DNA of 64,000 bases from Hyphococcus luteus (GTDB taxonomy: Bacteria > Pseudomonadota > Alphaproteobacteria > Caulobacterales > Parvularculaceae). This document shows positions 25,326 to 35,489 of this stretch, one piece after another. The translations under genes were made by a program, and so were the position numbers. How positions within the stretch are numbered: the stretch's first letter is position 1; each line of letters begins with the position of its first letter. Location: positions 186,001 to 250,000 of the forward strand of contig NZ_PJCH01000001.1 in NCBI RefSeq assembly GCF_002943565.1, in the 5' to 3' direction. Below the pieces are notes generated by a model that made no database searches, was not told the DNA's origin, and saw nothing but the letters and a program-made list of their open reading frames with translations.

Positions 25326-26905
25326 CAGCTTGCTCCGCCGGCAGCGAGCGCCGCATCGTAATTTTCAATCAGGAGATCGACCGCCGGGCTGAAGACGTTG
25401 AGCGCCGGGCCCGGATTGAAACCGAGATAAAGCGCGAAGGCCATCAGAACGCCGAGCGTCACGAGCTCGCGCGTGTCCACATCGGGGATCGCTTTAAGCG
25501 CATCCTTTTCGAGCTTGCCGTAAATCACCGCGCGGTAAAGGCGCAGCGCATAGGCCGCCGAGAAGATGACGCCAAAAGCCGCAAAGAAGGCGATCCAGCT
25601 GTTAAACTTGAAGGCGCCGGTCATGGTGAGGATTTCACCGACGAACCCGCTTGTGCCGGGCAGACCCACATTGCCGAGCGTGAAGAAGAGGAACAGGAAG
25701 GCGTAAAGCGGCATGCGGTGAACGAGCCCGCCATAGGCCGCAATCTCGCGCGTATGCATGCGGTCGTAAACGACCCCGACGCATAGGAAGAGCGCGCCTG
25801 AAATAAAGCCGTGGGAGAGCATCTGGAAAAGACCGCCTTCGATCCCCTGCTCCGTGCCGGTGAAAATGCCCATGGTCACGAAGCCCATATGGGCGACGGA
25901 GGAATAGGCGATGAGCTTTTTCATGTCTTCCTGGGCGAGCGCCACGAGAGACGTGTAAATGATCGCAATCACCGAGAGCGCAAAGACGAAAGGCGCGAAG
26001 TCGGCGCTCGCCAGCGGGAACATGGGCAGCGAGAAGCGCAGGAACCCATAACCGCCCATCTTCAACAGGATCGCCGCCAAGACGACCGATCCCGCCGTCG
26101 GCGCCTGAACGTGCGCGTCGGGAAGCCAGGTATGCACCGGCCACATGGGCATCTTCACCGCGAAAGAAGCGAAAAACGCGATCCACAGCCATTTCTGCGC
26201 GCCCGCCGGGAAGTCGACCTGCTGAAGCGTCGGAATATCGGTGGTGCCGGCCTGCGCATACATCCACGCCATGGCGATGAGGAGCAGGAGCGAGCCGAGG
26301 AGCGTATAGAGGAAGAATTTCAGCGAGGCGTAAATCCGGCTCGGGATCGAATAGCCGGCGAATTCCTTGGTGCCCTTCGAGCCCCAGACGCCGATGATCA
26401 GGAACATCGGAATGAGGCTGCCCTCGAAGAAGAAGTAGAAAACGAAAAGGTCGAGCGCGCAGAAGACGCCGATCATCAGCGTTTCGAGAACGAGAAAGGC
26501 GATCATGTAATCGGCGATGCGCGACTTCACGGAATTCCACGACGCCATGATGCAGATCGGCATGAAGAATGTCGTCAGGAGAACGAACAAGATCGAGATC
26601 CCGTCGACGCCCATCTTGTAATTGATGCCGCCGCCGAGCCAGGGAACCTCTTCCACCAGCTGATAGCCGGCGATGGACGGGTCATAGAGCGCGTAAACGC
26701 CGAGCGAGAGAACGAAGGTCGCGGAGGTGAAGATCAGCGCGACCCAGCGCGCGACCTTGTCCACCTGCGCCTGCTCCTCGGGGGCAACCGTTCCGTCTTC
26801 GCCCGTCCCCGTCAGCATCCGGCGCAGCATGATGAAGAGCGCGCCGACGAGCGGCGCAAACGTAATAAAGGTGAGCCAGGGCTGGTTGGCGAAACTTTCA
26901 GTCAT
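25325..26905 (-). CDS. nuoM: NADH-quinone oxidoreductase subunit M
   Basis: 526 aa, about 14 helices, the second antiporter-like subunit. The proton-channel lysine and glutamate regions are visible in [24 protein letters not shown] and in [14 protein letters not shown], and the quinone-side [16 protein letters not shown] is intact. The start overlaps the nuoL stop by one base (TAATG). Length is normal for the family. Confidence 0.95.
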   Translation of the reverse strand: MTESFANQPWLTFITFAPLVGALFIMLRRMLTGTGEDGTVAPEEQAQVDKVARWVALIFTSATFVLSLGVYALYDPSIAGYQLVEEVPWLGGGINYKMGVDGISILFVLLTTFFMPICIMASWNSVKSRIADYMIAFLVLETLMIGVFCALDLFVFYFFFEGSLIPMFLIIGVWGSKGTKEFAGYSIPSRIYASLKFFLYTLLGSLLLLIAMAWMYAQAGTTDIPTLQQVDFPAGAQKWLWIAFFASFAVKMPMWPVHTWLPDAHVQAPTAGSVVLAAILLKMGGYGFLRFSLPMFPLASADFAPFVFALSVIAIIYTSLVALAQEDMKKLIAYSSVAHMGFVTMGIFTGTEQGIEGGLFQMLSHGFISGALFLCVGVVYDRMHTREIAAYGGLVHRMPLYAFLFLFFTLGNVGLPGTSGFVGEILTMTGAFKFNSWIAFFAAFGVIFSAAYALRLYRAVIYGKLEKDALKAIPDVDTRELVTLGVLMAFALYLGFNPGPALNVFSPAVDLLIENYDAALAAGGAS

Positions 26906-29079
26906 TACTGGCCGCTCCCCGCCCGGACGAGAATGAAGGTGACGAGCAGCGCAATGCCCACCAACATGACAAAGGCGTAGTGATAGACATAACCGCTCTG
27001 CATTTTGACGATGCGGCGCGCGCCGGCGGCGACGACCGCCGCGATGCCGTCGGGGCCGACCCCGTCAATGGTCTTGCCGTCGCCGTCCTTCCAGAGGAAA
27101 CGGCCGATGGCGTAGGCCGGCTTCACGAAGATGAAGTCGTAGATCTCGTCGAAATACCATTTGTTCTTGAGGAAGGCGTAGATCATGCCGCCCGGACGCA
27201 ACATGCCGGGTTTCAACGGATCGCCGCGCAGATAATGCCAGCCCGCCGAGAACGTGCCGATGAGCATAGCGAGGAAGGGCGACCAGAGGACCCAGCCAGG
27301 AATCTCGTGATGGCCGCCGCCATGTTCCTCTTCGGCCGCGCGCTCGTCAGCCGGAGCGTGGTCCGCAGCCTCGCCGTGGGCTTCCTCGACATCATGCTCG
27401 TCACGCATGGCCGTAACTTCTTCGGCGTTCAGATGATCCGCGGTCGACGCTGTTTCTTCATGGCTTGCTTCGGCGGAATAAAGCGCGCCGTTCCAGAACC
27501 TGTCCGCGTTGGAGCCAACGAAAGAGCCGTAAAACACAATGCCCGCAAACAAGGCGCCGATAGCGAGCGGCACGAGCGGCCACATCATCGTATCGGGCAC
27601 GGCGTGGGGATGTTTGCGAATATGTTCGGGCGCGCGCGACGGCCCCCAGAAGGTGAGGAAAATAAGGCGCCAAGAATAAAACGCCGTCATCACCGCAGCA
27701 AGAATGCCCAGCGTGAAAGCGAAATAGCCGAAAACCTTGCCCGCTTCGCCGCCAAAGAAGGCGCTTTCAAGGATCATATCCTTGGAGACGAAACCGGCCG
27801 TGCCGAAAGGCGCGCCGAAAAGCGTCAGGCCCGGAATGCCGACGCCGGTAATCGCAATCGTGCCGATGACCATCAGGATATGCGTGAAGGGCATCAGCTC
27901 TTTGACGCCGCCCATCTTCTTGATGTCCTGCTCGTGATGCATGCCGATGATGACGGCGCCCGAGCCGAGGAAAAGGAGCGCCTTGAAGAAGGCGTGCGTA
28001 AAGAGGTGGAACATCGCCGCTCCGTAAGCGCCGACGCCCGCCGCAAAGAACATGTAGCCGAGCTGCGAACAGGTGGAATAGGCGACGATCTTCTTGATGT
28101 CGTCCTGCAAGAGGCCGACTGTCGCCGCAAAGAAGGCCGTCACGGCGCCCACGAGCGTCACCATGGCGGCGGCGTTCGGCGCGTATTCGTAAATCACCGA
28201 GCAGCGGCAGACGAGGAAGACGCCGGCGGTCACCATGGTCGCGGCGTGGATCAGCGCGGAGACCGGCGTCGGCCCCTCCATAGCGTCGGGGAGCCAGGTG
28301 TGCAGGAGGAACTGCGCCGACTTGCCCATGGCGCCGATGAACAAAAGGACGCCGATAACCGTCAGCGCATGGAAATCCCAGCTGAGGAAATGGATGGTCA
28401 GTTCCTGAATGGGCGCGCCTTCGGCGGCGCGCCATGGCGTCGCCACCGCGTTCGCAGCCACCGCCTGGAAAACTTCGTCGAACTGGATCGTGCCGAACAC
28501 ATAGAAGATCGCCATGATGCCAAGCGCAAAGCCGAAATCGCCGACCCGGTTGACGACGAACGCCTTGATCGCCGCGTCATTGGCGGACTTCTTGTTGAAC
28601 CAGAAGCCGATGAGAAGATAGGAGGCGAGGCCGACGCCCTCCCAGCCGAAAAAGAGCTGCAGGAAATTATCCGCCGTCACCAGGGTGAGCATAGCGAAGG
28701 TGAAGAGCGAGAGATAGGCGAAGAACCGCGACTGCTCGCCATAGTCCTTCATGTAGCCCATGGAATAGGTGTGAACGAGGAAGGAAACCGAGTTCACGAC
28801 AATCAGCATCACCGCCGACAGGCTATCGAGCCGCACCGACCAGGTCGCGACGAAATCGCCCGAACCGATCCAAGTAAAGAGTTCAATCGTGCGCGCATGC
28901 GCTTCGCCGCCGAAAACCGGGGTCACATTAAAAAACAAGACCCAGGAAAGGATCGCCGCGATGAGCACGAACGCCGTCGTTAAAAGCTCCGCCGCGCGAG
29001 GCCCAAGCGCGCGCCCCACAGGCATCGCCAGCATGGCGCCGAACAGCGGCAGTAAGACGACAAAGGGTTCCCAGGTCAT
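26905..29079 (-). CDS. nuoL: NADH-quinone oxidoreductase subunit L, with long acidic/His insertion
   Basis: 724 aa, about 110 longer than E. coli NuoL. The core is normal: [18 protein letters not shown], the channel segment [33 protein letters not shown], and the long lateral helix near the C-terminus. The extra length is mainly a hydrophilic block at about residues 533-600 that is very rich in Glu, Asp, Ala and His (for example [10 protein letters not shown]) and must sit in an inter-helix loop. Many alphaproteobacterial NuoL proteins have longer C-terminal regions, but this block is notably charged and could bind metal. The stop overlaps the nuoM start; nuoK ends 5 nt upstream. Confidence 0.95.
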   Translation of the reverse strand: MTWEPFVVLLPLFGAMLAMPVGRALGPRAAELLTTAFVLIAAILSWVLFFNVTPVFGGEAHARTIELFTWIGSGDFVATWSVRLDSLSAVMLIVVNSVSFLVHTYSMGYMKDYGEQSRFFAYLSLFTFAMLTLVTADNFLQLFFGWEGVGLASYLLIGFWFNKKSANDAAIKAFVVNRVGDFGFALGIMAIFYVFGTIQFDEVFQAVAANAVATPWRAAEGAPIQELTIHFLSWDFHALTVIGVLLFIGAMGKSAQFLLHTWLPDAMEGPTPVSALIHAATMVTAGVFLVCRCSVIYEYAPNAAAMVTLVGAVTAFFAATVGLLQDDIKKIVAYSTCSQLGYMFFAAGVGAYGAAMFHLFTHAFFKALLFLGSGAVIIGMHHEQDIKKMGGVKELMPFTHILMVIGTIAITGVGIPGLTLFGAPFGTAGFVSKDMILESAFFGGEAGKVFGYFAFTLGILAAVMTAFYSWRLIFLTFWGPSRAPEHIRKHPHAVPDTMMWPLVPLAIGALFAGIVFYGSFVGSNADRFWNGALYSAEASHEETASTADHLNAEEVTAMRDEHDVEEAHGEAADHAPADERAAEEEHGGGHHEIPGWVLWSPFLAMLIGTFSAGWHYLRGDPLKPGMLRPGGMIYAFLKNKWYFDEIYDFIFVKPAYAIGRFLWKDGDGKTIDGVGPDGIAAVVAAGARRIVKMQSGYVYHYAFVMLVGIALLVTFILVRAGSGQ

Positions 29080-29084
29080 GCGCG

Positions 29085-29393
29085 TCAGTTCTTCATCAGG
29101 CTTGCGTCATCGACCGCGATGTCGCCGCGATTGCGGAAGAAAGCGACGAGAATAGCGAGCCCCACGGCCGCTTCCGCCGCCGCCACGGTCAGCACCATAA
29201 ACGCAAAGACCTGCCCCACGAGATCGCCGAGAAACTGGGAGAAAGCGACGAAGTTGATGTTCACCGCCAGCAGCATCAACTCAATCGACATCAGGATGAC
29301 GATGACGTTTTTCCGGTTGAGGAAAATGCCCGCCATGCCGATGGCGAACAAGATCGCCGCGACGGAAAGATAATGCCCTAGCCCGATGTCCAT
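29085..29393 (-). CDS. nuoK: NADH-quinone oxidoreductase subunit K
   Basis: 102 aa, three transmembrane helices. The conserved glutamates of helices 2 and 3 are visible ([14 protein letters not shown] and [15 protein letters not shown]), part of the hydrophilic axis that links quinone chemistry to proton pumping. It lies 14 nt downstream of nuoJ and 5 nt ahead of nuoL. Its length is the family standard. Confidence 0.95.
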   Translation of the reverse strand: MDIGLGHYLSVAAILFAIGMAGIFLNRKNVIVILMSIELMLLAVNINFVAFSQFLGDLVGQVFAFMVLTVAAAEAAVGLAILVAFFRNRGDIAVDDASLMKN

Positions 29394-29407
29394 GTCTCAA
29401 GCGCCCC

Positions 29408-30043
29408 TTAGGAAAGCCCCTGGCCCGGCTTGATGTCCACAAGCTCGTAGCCTTCTTCGCGTTTGCGGCCGATCTGCTTCGCCGCATCCTGTTTCTTGAT
29501 CCCTTCACGCGTGCGGAAGGTGAGAATGATCGCCCCGATCATCGCCACCAGAAGCACCATGCCGGCGATCTGAAAATAATGGACGTAATCGGTGTAGAGG
29601 ATGAGCCCCAGCGCCTCGATATTGGTCGGGCCGTTGGGATCGGCGACGGTTTGCGCCGCTGTCGGCGACGGATGGGCCCGGGCGAGCTCGGCGTCGGCAG
29701 GAAACGCCCAGACGCCGACCACCATCATCAGTTCGACCACAATGAGGCCCGCAATCATGAGACCGTAAGGCATATATTGCAGAAAGCCCTGTTTCATCTC
29801 GACGAAATCGACGTCGAGCATCATGACGACGAACAGGAACAGGACCGCGACCGCGCCCACATAGACGACGACGAGAACCATGGCGAGATACTCCGCGCCC
29901 ATGAGCACGAACAGCCCGGCGGCGGAAATGAAGGCCGAAATCAGGAACAGAACTGAGTGAACGGGATTCTTCGCGGCGATGACCATGAAGCCCGAGAAAA
30001 CGGCGAGAACAGCAAATATCCAAAAAGCAGCGGCGGCGATCAT
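29408..30043 (-). CDS. nuoJ: NADH-quinone oxidoreductase subunit J
   Basis: 211 aa, five transmembrane helices, with the conserved VLVVVYVGAVAVLFLFVVMMLDVD segment (TM3, containing the pi-bulge region) and the typical C-terminal charged tail. It is the fourth-last subunit gene in order. The next gene upstream on this strand is not nuoI but a cytochrome c lipoprotein gene, whose stop is 272 nt away, so J-K-L-M-N may have its own promoter in that gap. Confidence 0.94.
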   Translation of the reverse strand: MIAAAAFWIFAVLAVFSGFMVIAAKNPVHSVLFLISAFISAAGLFVLMGAEYLAMVLVVVYVGAVAVLFLFVVMMLDVDFVEMKQGFLQYMPYGLMIAGLIVVELMMVVGVWAFPADAELARAHPSPTAAQTVADPNGPTNIEALGLILYTDYVHYFQIAGMVLLVAMIGAIILTFRTREGIKKQDAAKQIGRKREEGYELVDIKPGQGLS

Positions 30044-30315
30044 CTTAAACCTTGCGGTCGAATAAAGCGTACACGCTTGATGAAACAGCGCCGGACGGCG
30101 CCTTTGAAACTGGCGCGCCCTCCCCCTTTAAAACCGCTCAAAAACAAGGGCGACTCAAGACGGGGGGCGCATTCGCTGGCGCTTTTAGAGGCATTGGATG
30201 GACTTTGCAAAGGGCTTGGACCTGAAAATCCGTGGGAATCCGGGACTTATCGCCACGCTCCATGAGAAAGGGTTTGGGCGGGCCGAAACGCGGCCCCGGC
30301 CAGCGGGCTTGGGGA

Positions 30316-30735
30316 CTACTCGGCGGCTCCGAGGCTTGCCAGATAGGCGGCCAGATCATCGACCCGGTCCGCCTCGACAATCAGGCTCGGCATCGACTGG
30401 TGCGGAGACCGCAAAAGGGCGGCAAGCGCCTGCCGGGTCATGTCCGGGCGGTTCGCCAGCGCTTCGAATGACGGCGCGGCGGGGTCGGGCGATTCGATCT
30501 TTCCCGCCTCCACGGCGTGACAGGACGCGCAAGCCTCGCGCGCATAGGAAAGGCCGACGCTTGCAGCGCCATAATCGCCATGGGCTGCAGGCCCCGAAGC
30601 GTCAGAGCCGCTTTCAACGGCGCAGGCGCCAAGCAGAAAAGCGGCAAGGCCGAGCGCAGCCGCTTTCGCAAATGGGCCAGACAGGCCGTTCCCCGTTCTG
30701 TTGCTGATGATCCGACGCACCATATTTTTCCCCAT
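30316..30735 (-). CDS. Monohaem c-type cytochrome lipoprotein (inside nuo locus)
   Basis: 139 aa. A lipoprotein signal (ALGLAAFLLGAC) is followed by a small class I cytochrome c domain with haem motif C-A-S-C-H at about residues 70-74 and a likely axial Met in HQSMPSL near 113. The mature protein is about 105 residues and should be anchored to a membrane on the periplasmic side. ATG 30735 or ATG 30723 could be the start; both precede the signal. It lies between the FkbH-like gene and nuoJ. A second, similar cytochrome lipoprotein gene is at 50046, just outside nuoA. Its electron partner is not known. Confidence 0.85.
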   Translation of the reverse strand: MGKNMVRRIISNRTGNGLSGPFAKAAALGLAAFLLGACAVESGSDASGPAAHGDYGAASVGLSYAREACASCHAVEAGKIESPDPAAPSFEALANRPDMTRQALAALLRSPHQSMPSLIVEADRVDDLAAYLASLGAAE

Positions 30736-30866
30736 ACGCCCCTGAGCGCTATGGAGTTAATCACAAGACGGGGCGCGGCGCCAATCAGGCGGCCGGCCGG
30801 AATACAGTTCTGGCGGCCCTGGAAAACGACCGAAACAGGGGCGGGAGAGCTATTGCTTGCCCCACC

Positions 30867-32945
30867 CTACTCGACGGCGAGCCAGGAGGGGGCTTCGATC
30901 GGCGCGGCCCCTTTTTCATACACCCAGACGCCGTCGCGCTCTTCAAAATTGTTCTCGGCATAGACCGCCTTGCAGGGCGCATTCGCCATGGTTTCGATAT
31001 AGCGCCCGACAATCGCGCCCTTGCCCGTTTCGTCGAGCGTTTTCTTCACCACATTGAGCATGGCTTGCTCCGCTCCATAACCGAAGACCCGACAACTGAG
31101 GACGAAAATCGGGATCTCCACCGCTTCGCCCGTTAAGTCTGCGACAAGAACCGAAATCACCCCCATATCACCGAAACGATCCGCCATGCTTGCAAGATAG
31201 ATCCTGTGATCCTTGCTATCGCGCCATTCGTTCATCTGCGCGAAGGTGGTGCGCGATCCTTGCATGTTGAACTGGTTGGTGCGGTTAATGAGCTCCGTCG
31301 CGCGCGCAATGTCTTTCTTTCCCGCTTCCCAGATTCGGATTCTCAAACCGAGCGACGCGAACATCGCGCTTTCATCCGGCGCATCCGCAGTCTGCTCTGC
31401 CGTGAAAGCCTCGCGCTTGGCCCGGTCATGATACATCTGGGTGCGGTCCATATCCGGCTCGTCGCCGAGCAATTGCTCCCACAAGGCGAAAGCGCGCCAG
31501 GTTCGTTCAACCGTCGGGTCGTAACAGAAGATTTCCGGATGTGCGTCTTCGACCATCGCGCGTTCGTCGGCGCGATCGTCGATAAAGATGAAATCCTTGG
31601 TCTTAAGATTGAGGGATTGCTGAATGGCCGAAAAAGCGGCGACTTTCGGCGTCCAGGCGATGTAGCTGTAGACGAAGTCATCCTCGCTTAAGACGCCGCC
31701 GGTCCAATGAACGTTTTTCGGATCGTTCTTCGACGCGACGGCGAGCAGCACGCCCTTCTTTTTCAGCCTTGCAAGCAAATGCTGGCGGTCGGCGAAATGG
31801 GAAACCGCGCCTTCTCCGATGACGCCGTCCCACAGCGTGTTGTCAAGATCGCACACGATCAGCTTCTTGCCGTGAAGATTGCCGAGCGTTTCAAGGATCA
31901 GGTCGTATTCGCCGGCGACTTCGGCCCCGAACCTTGCCGGATGCTGCAGGCCGTAAACATGAAAATAGCGCCCGAGCTCGCTGTCGCTGGCGCGCGCGCG
32001 CAAGGCGCATTCATCGAATTTGTGCACATGCGGAAAGGTGTTTTCATTAAGCCCGGCGATCAGCGCGTCTAACCGCGCGTCTATCTCCTTGCGCACGCTC
32101 TCGCGCAAACGTGCCGTCAGCGCATGTTTCAAGGCAAGCGACCGGGTCGTCTCATCGCGCAGGATGACCGCAGCGTTGTGAATGAAAACCGGGGCGGCGA
32201 ATGTCGACGCCAGCGCCCCGGCGACAGGCGCAACTCCCTCGAAAATCTGATCGATGCGCTGTTTGCGCCAGTCCGCCCCCTTCAAAGCGTTGCGCACGCG
32301 CAAGATGTCGGTGAAGCCATGGGCGAATTCATAGGTGAAGGGGCTGTAAAAAACCGCGTCGAATTTCTCGTCGCGCAGCGCCTTGACGCCGGCGACCAGT
32401 TTCGCCGGGTTTTTATCGGTCAGGAAATGCGGCGCCAGACCGACGCCCATCTCCAGCGTCTTGCCGGTCAGAAAGGCGGTCACATCGAGATAAAGACAGT
32501 CGCCGACGAAAAGCACGCGCAGTTCTTTTCGAACCGGCAGCGACAAAGTTTCAATCAACGCATCGAAAGCGGCGGCGATATGGGCGCATGAGACTTGAGA
32601 CGCTTCGCCAAGAGAGCGCAGCAGGACGTCCCTGTCGCTGGTTACAAGGCGGCGGATGAAATCATTGCGGGTTTGCGCATCGTCGCCCGGCAAATAGGCC
32701 ATCTTCGCGCGCTCGCCCAAATAAAGCGTGCGGAAAACCTCGTCGCCGTCGGCGAGCCAGCGAATGAAATAGTCGATGAGAGAAAGATGCTCGCGCCGGG
32801 CGAATTCAGCGGCGCTCTCCGGCGAGGCGCCGATTTCATCACGCATGCGCGGAACCAGCCGGACAGTTTCCAGAAGGGCTTCGGCAAGCGCATCCTTTTG
32901 CGCGGTCAGCGCCTCCCGGACCTCGCTTCCGACGCCCCCGTTCAT
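30867..32945 (-). CDS. FkbH-like HAD-IIIC protein with N- and C-terminal extensions
   Basis: 692 aa. The centre is a HAD-IIIC domain with the nucleophile motif DLDNTLW at about 366-372, then VASKND and FIDDRADER as the later HAD motifs. The C-terminal third (about 530-680) is an acetyltransferase-like domain with INRTNQFN and LSCRVFGYGAEQAML, the FkbH hallmark. The N-terminal 350 residues contain a GDCLYLD segment suggestive of an SGNH-like domain. FkbH enzymes load glyceryl units from 1,3-bisphosphoglycerate onto acyl carrier proteins in polyketide pathways, but no carrier protein or PKS gene is nearby. It starts 6 nt after the nuoI stop, so it is in the nuo transcript. Its true substrate is unknown. 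Confidence 0.8.
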   Translation of the reverse strand: MNGGVGSEVREALTAQKDALAEALLETVRLVPRMRDEIGASPESAAEFARREHLSLIDYFIRWLADGDEVFRTLYLGERAKMAYLPGDDAQTRNDFIRRLVTSDRDVLLRSLGEASQVSCAHIAAAFDALIETLSLPVRKELRVLFVGDCLYLDVTAFLTGKTLEMGVGLAPHFLTDKNPAKLVAGVKALRDEKFDAVFYSPFTYEFAHGFTDILRVRNALKGADWRKQRIDQIFEGVAPVAGALASTFAAPVFIHNAAVILRDETTRSLALKHALTARLRESVRKEIDARLDALIAGLNENTFPHVHKFDECALRARASDSELGRYFHVYGLQHPARFGAEVAGEYDLILETLGNLHGKKLIVCDLDNTLWDGVIGEGAVSHFADRQHLLARLKKKGVLLAVASKNDPKNVHWTGGVLSEDDFVYSYIAWTPKVAAFSAIQQSLNLKTKDFIFIDDRADERAMVEDAHPEIFCYDPTVERTWRAFALWEQLLGDEPDMDRTQMYHDRAKREAFTAEQTADAPDESAMFASLGLRIRIWEAGKKDIARATELINRTNQFNMQGSRTTFAQMNEWRDSKDHRIYLASMADRFGDMGVISVLVADLTGEAVEIPIFVLSCRVFGYGAEQAMLNVVKKTLDETGKGAIVGRYIETMANAPCKAVYAENNFEERDGVWVYEKGAAPIEAPSWLAVE

Positions 32946-32951
32946 CGCGCC

Positions 32952-33440
32952 CTACCTGTAGGGCGCGTCAAGTTCGAGATTGCGCGCAATCTCGCGCTCC
33001 CAACGGTCGCCATTCGCAAGCAGGCGTTCCTTGTCGTAGTAAAGCTCTTCGCGGGTCTCGGTGGCGAATTCGAAATTCGGTCCTTCGACAATGGCGTCGA
33101 CCGGACAGGCCTCCTGACAAAAGCCGCAATAGATGCATTTCACCATGTCGATGTCGTAACGCGTCGTGCGGCGCGAGCCGTCGTCGCGCGGTTCGGCCTC
33201 GATGGTGATCGCCTGCGCCGGACAAATCGCCTCGCAGAGCTTGCAGGCGATGCAGCGCTCTTCCCCGTTCGGATAGCGGCGCAGCGCATGTTCGCCGCGA
33301 AAACGCGGGGAAAGCGGGCCTTTCTCGAAGGGATAGTTGAGGGTCGCTTTCGGGGTGAAATAATATTTCATGCCAAGACCGAACGCCTTGATGAAATCAA
33401 GGAGCATGAAGCCTTTCAACGCCTGTGCGATGCGCGCCAT
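32952..33440 (-). CDS. nuoI: NADH-quinone oxidoreductase subunit I
   Basis: 162 aa. An 8Fe ferredoxin-like subunit with two CxxCxxCxxxCP motifs ([12 protein letters not shown] and [12 protein letters not shown]) that bind clusters N6a and N6b, connecting the peripheral arm to quinone. A short N-terminal amphipathic helix is present. ATG 33440 is used: it has GGAGAAG upstream and follows the nuoH stop by 2 nt; an in-frame ATG at 33548 would overlap nuoH by about 100 nt and add unlike sequence. Confidence 0.95.
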   Translation of the reverse strand: MARIAQALKGFMLLDFIKAFGLGMKYYFTPKATLNYPFEKGPLSPRFRGEHALRRYPNGEERCIACKLCEAICPAQAITIEAEPRDDGSRRTTRYDIDMVKCIYCGFCQEACPVDAIVEGPNFEFATETREELYYDKERLLANGDRWEREIARNLELDAPYR

Positions 33441-33442
33441 AT

Positions 33443-34522
33443 CTAGCTTCTCCAGCTTTGAAGGTAATCGACCGCGCCCGGGAACATGATCAAAACGCCG
33501 GCCACCAGGACGACCCAGACGAGCGACAGGGGCAGGAAGATTTTCCATCCGATGCGCATCAGCTGGTCATAACGGTAACGCGGGACAAGGGCCTTCACCA
33601 TGGCGAAAAGGAAGAAGAAAAAGACGACCTTGAGGATGAACCACAAGACCGGCATGGGCCCCGCATTCAGGAAATCGAGCGGGATCGGCGAATGCCAGCC
33701 GCCGAAAAAGAGCACGGTCATCATCGCGCACATCAAGACGATATTGGCGAGCTCGCCGATCATGAAGAGCAGGAACAGGGTCGAGGAATATTCCACCTGA
33801 TAGCCGGCGACGAGTTCGGATTCGGCTTCCGGCAGGTCGAAGGGCGGGCGGTTGGTCTCGGCCAGCGCCGAAATGAAGAAAACGACGAACATCGGCAGCA
33901 GCGGAATGAAATTCCAGTTCCAGAAGCCGCCGCCGCCGCGCCCCTGCGCCTCGACGATCTCCGAAAGATTGAGCGAGCCGACAAGCAGGAGAACCGTGAT
34001 GATCACGAAGCCGATGGAGACCTCGTAGGAAACCATCTGCGCCGCCGAACGCAGGGAGCCCAGAAACGGATATTTCGAGTTTGAGGCCCAGCCGCCCATG
34101 ATGACGCCGTAAACGCCGAGGGAGGAAATCGCGAAAAGATAGAGGATCCCCACATTGATGTCGGCGCCCACAAGGCCCGGCCCCACCGGGATCACCGCCC
34201 AGCCCACCAGGGCGAGGACGAAGGTGATGACGGGCGCAAGGACGAAAACGACCTTGTTCGCGCCGGCCGGGATCATGATTTCCTTGAAAACAAACTTCAA
34301 AAGGTCCGCGAAAGATTGAAGCAGCCCGAATGGGCCGACGACATTCGGGCCTTTGCGCATCTGCACTGCGGCCCAGACCTTGCGGTCGAAATACATCAAA
34401 AAGGCCTGCGCCAGGAGGAGGGTCACGAGGATCGCAAGCGCCCCGGCCGCCGTCGAAGCCAGCCACCAGCCCCATCCCAGATCGGTCGGGCGGCTGATCA
34501 GATTTGTCCAGATCTCTTCCAT
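33443..34522 (-). CDS. nuoH: NADH-quinone oxidoreductase subunit H
   Basis: 359 aa, eight transmembrane helices. Contains the quinone-site loop [22 protein letters not shown] and the E-rich cytosolic loop [25 protein letters not shown]. It anchors the peripheral arm and forms the quinone entry chamber. It is 2 nt ahead of nuoI. Upstream are two head-GIN genes instead of nuoG; a strong hairpin (34586-34615) separates them. Confidence 0.95.
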   Translation of the reverse strand: MEEIWTNLISRPTDLGWGWWLASTAAGALAILVTLLLAQAFLMYFDRKVWAAVQMRKGPNVVGPFGLLQSFADLLKFVFKEIMIPAGANKVVFVLAPVITFVLALVGWAVIPVGPGLVGADINVGILYLFAISSLGVYGVIMGGWASNSKYPFLGSLRSAAQMVSYEVSIGFVIITVLLLVGSLNLSEIVEAQGRGGGGFWNWNFIPLLPMFVVFFISALAETNRPPFDLPEAESELVAGYQVEYSSTLFLLFMIGELANIVLMCAMMTVLFFGGWHSPIPLDFLNAGPMPVLWFILKVVFFFFLFAMVKALVPRYRYDQLMRIGWKIFLPLSLVWVVLVAGVLIMFPGAVDYLQSWRS

Positions 34523-34585
34523 GGGCCCGCGTCATAACGGGGATCGAGCCGCTAGTCACGAGGGAAATGGGGGCCAATCGGTCGC

Positions 34586-34615
34586 GGGCTGGCCCCATTT
34601 TTCAGGGGCCAGCCC
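34586..34615. terminator. 11-bp stem between head-GIN gene and nuoH
   Basis: GGGCTGGCCCC (34586-34596) pairs perfectly with GGGGCCAGCCC (34605-34615) over an 8-nt loop. It starts 9 nt after the head-GIN stop on the minus strand. No T-run follows, so it may be a weak terminator, an mRNA end-stabiliser or an attenuator ahead of nuoH. Confidence 0.5.
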
Positions 34616-34623
34616 GGACCGGC

Positions 34624-35316
34624 CTATTTCACCGAAATCGAGGAGATGAAGCTCGTGCTCTTCTCGATTTGGGATGGCGCGCCGTAAATATCGATGGAGC
34701 CGATGCCGCTGACCGAGGCGTCCACGGCCTCGCTGGCGAAAACGCTCGCTGAACCGACGCCGGAGACGTCTACATCCGCCTCCCGGCATTCGAGTGCTTT
34801 GGCGTCTAGCTCGCCCACGCCCGAGACATGGGCGTCGAGGCGCCCGCAGGTCCCCGACAGCGCAAGATCGCCGACCCCGGCGAGATCGACGCGGAAATCG
34901 TCGGCGTCGACGCCCGTCACCTCCCCGTCGGCGACCCCGGCGAGATCGAAGCCATTGAGATCGGGGAGCGAAATGACGGCCGTCATGCCCTGATGGCGCC
35001 AGTTCCGCTTGCCGAATCTGACCTCGTCCTGATCGAGCTTCAAAACGCCGTTTTCGACCGCAGCGTCGAGGCGCGCCATTTCGTCTTCGGCCCCTGAAAC
35101 GACGACCGAGTAATCCCCGCCGACGCTCACCTCCACTTCAAAGACGCCGCCAATATCGATCTTGTCGAAGCCGGCGAGATCGAGCGTTTGCGTTACGTCT
35201 TTTGATTTATCGCGCCCGGCCACGTCGCCGAGATCGCCGAGCGCATATTTCGCCGCCGCGAAAGCAATGGCTACAGCCAGCACAAGGCCGATAATGATGC
35301 CGAAGAAAATTCTCAT
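34624..35316 (-). CDS. Head-GIN (DUF2807) domain protein, copy 1
   Basis: 230 aa. One N-terminal signal anchor (about residues 4-24), then a beta-solenoid DUF2807 (head GIN) domain with repeated short strands: L-D-L-A-G-F-D-K-I-D-I-G-G-V-F-E-V-E-V-S, VDVSGVGSASVFAS and ASVSGIGSIDIYG. Proteins of this class are exported and of unknown function. It is a paralogue of the next gene upstream (35490-36146): the order of the motifs and the G-V-G-E-L-D-A-K block are shared. The N-terminal hydrophobic segment is not followed by a clear cleavage site. Two structures bracket it, so it is probably expressed apart from nuoG. Confidence 0.8.
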   Translation of the reverse strand: MRIFFGIIIGLVLAVAIAFAAAKYALGDLGDVAGRDKSKDVTQTLDLAGFDKIDIGGVFEVEVSVGGDYSVVVSGAEDEMARLDAAVENGVLKLDQDEVRFGKRNWRHQGMTAVISLPDLNGFDLAGVADGEVTGVDADDFRVDLAGVGDLALSGTCGRLDAHVSGVGELDAKALECREADVDVSGVGSASVFASEAVDASVSGIGSIDIYGAPSQIEKSTSFISSISVK

Positions 35317-35437
35317 GGGTCGCCTCCCGTCTCACCCGTTTTCCATGATCGATCTATAGCACCGCCGCGGCGGACTTAGAACGCCGCCAGCCGCGCCACG
35401 CCCTCGCCCCGTCGATTCCCCGCGCCGGTGCAAAAGC

Positions 35438-35467
35438 AAAACGCCGCGCTTTAAGGCGCGGCGTTTT
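35438..35467. terminator. Bidirectional terminator after head-GIN copy 2
   Basis: AAAACGCCGCGC (35438-35449) and GCGCGGCGTTTT (35456-35467) form a perfect 12-bp stem with a 6-nt loop, flanked by A-run and T-run so it works on either strand. It lies 23 nt past the stop of head-GIN copy 2 and should separate that gene from copy 1. Confidence 0.8.
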
Positions 35468-35489
35468 CAGCTTTTCGGCGAAACAATCG

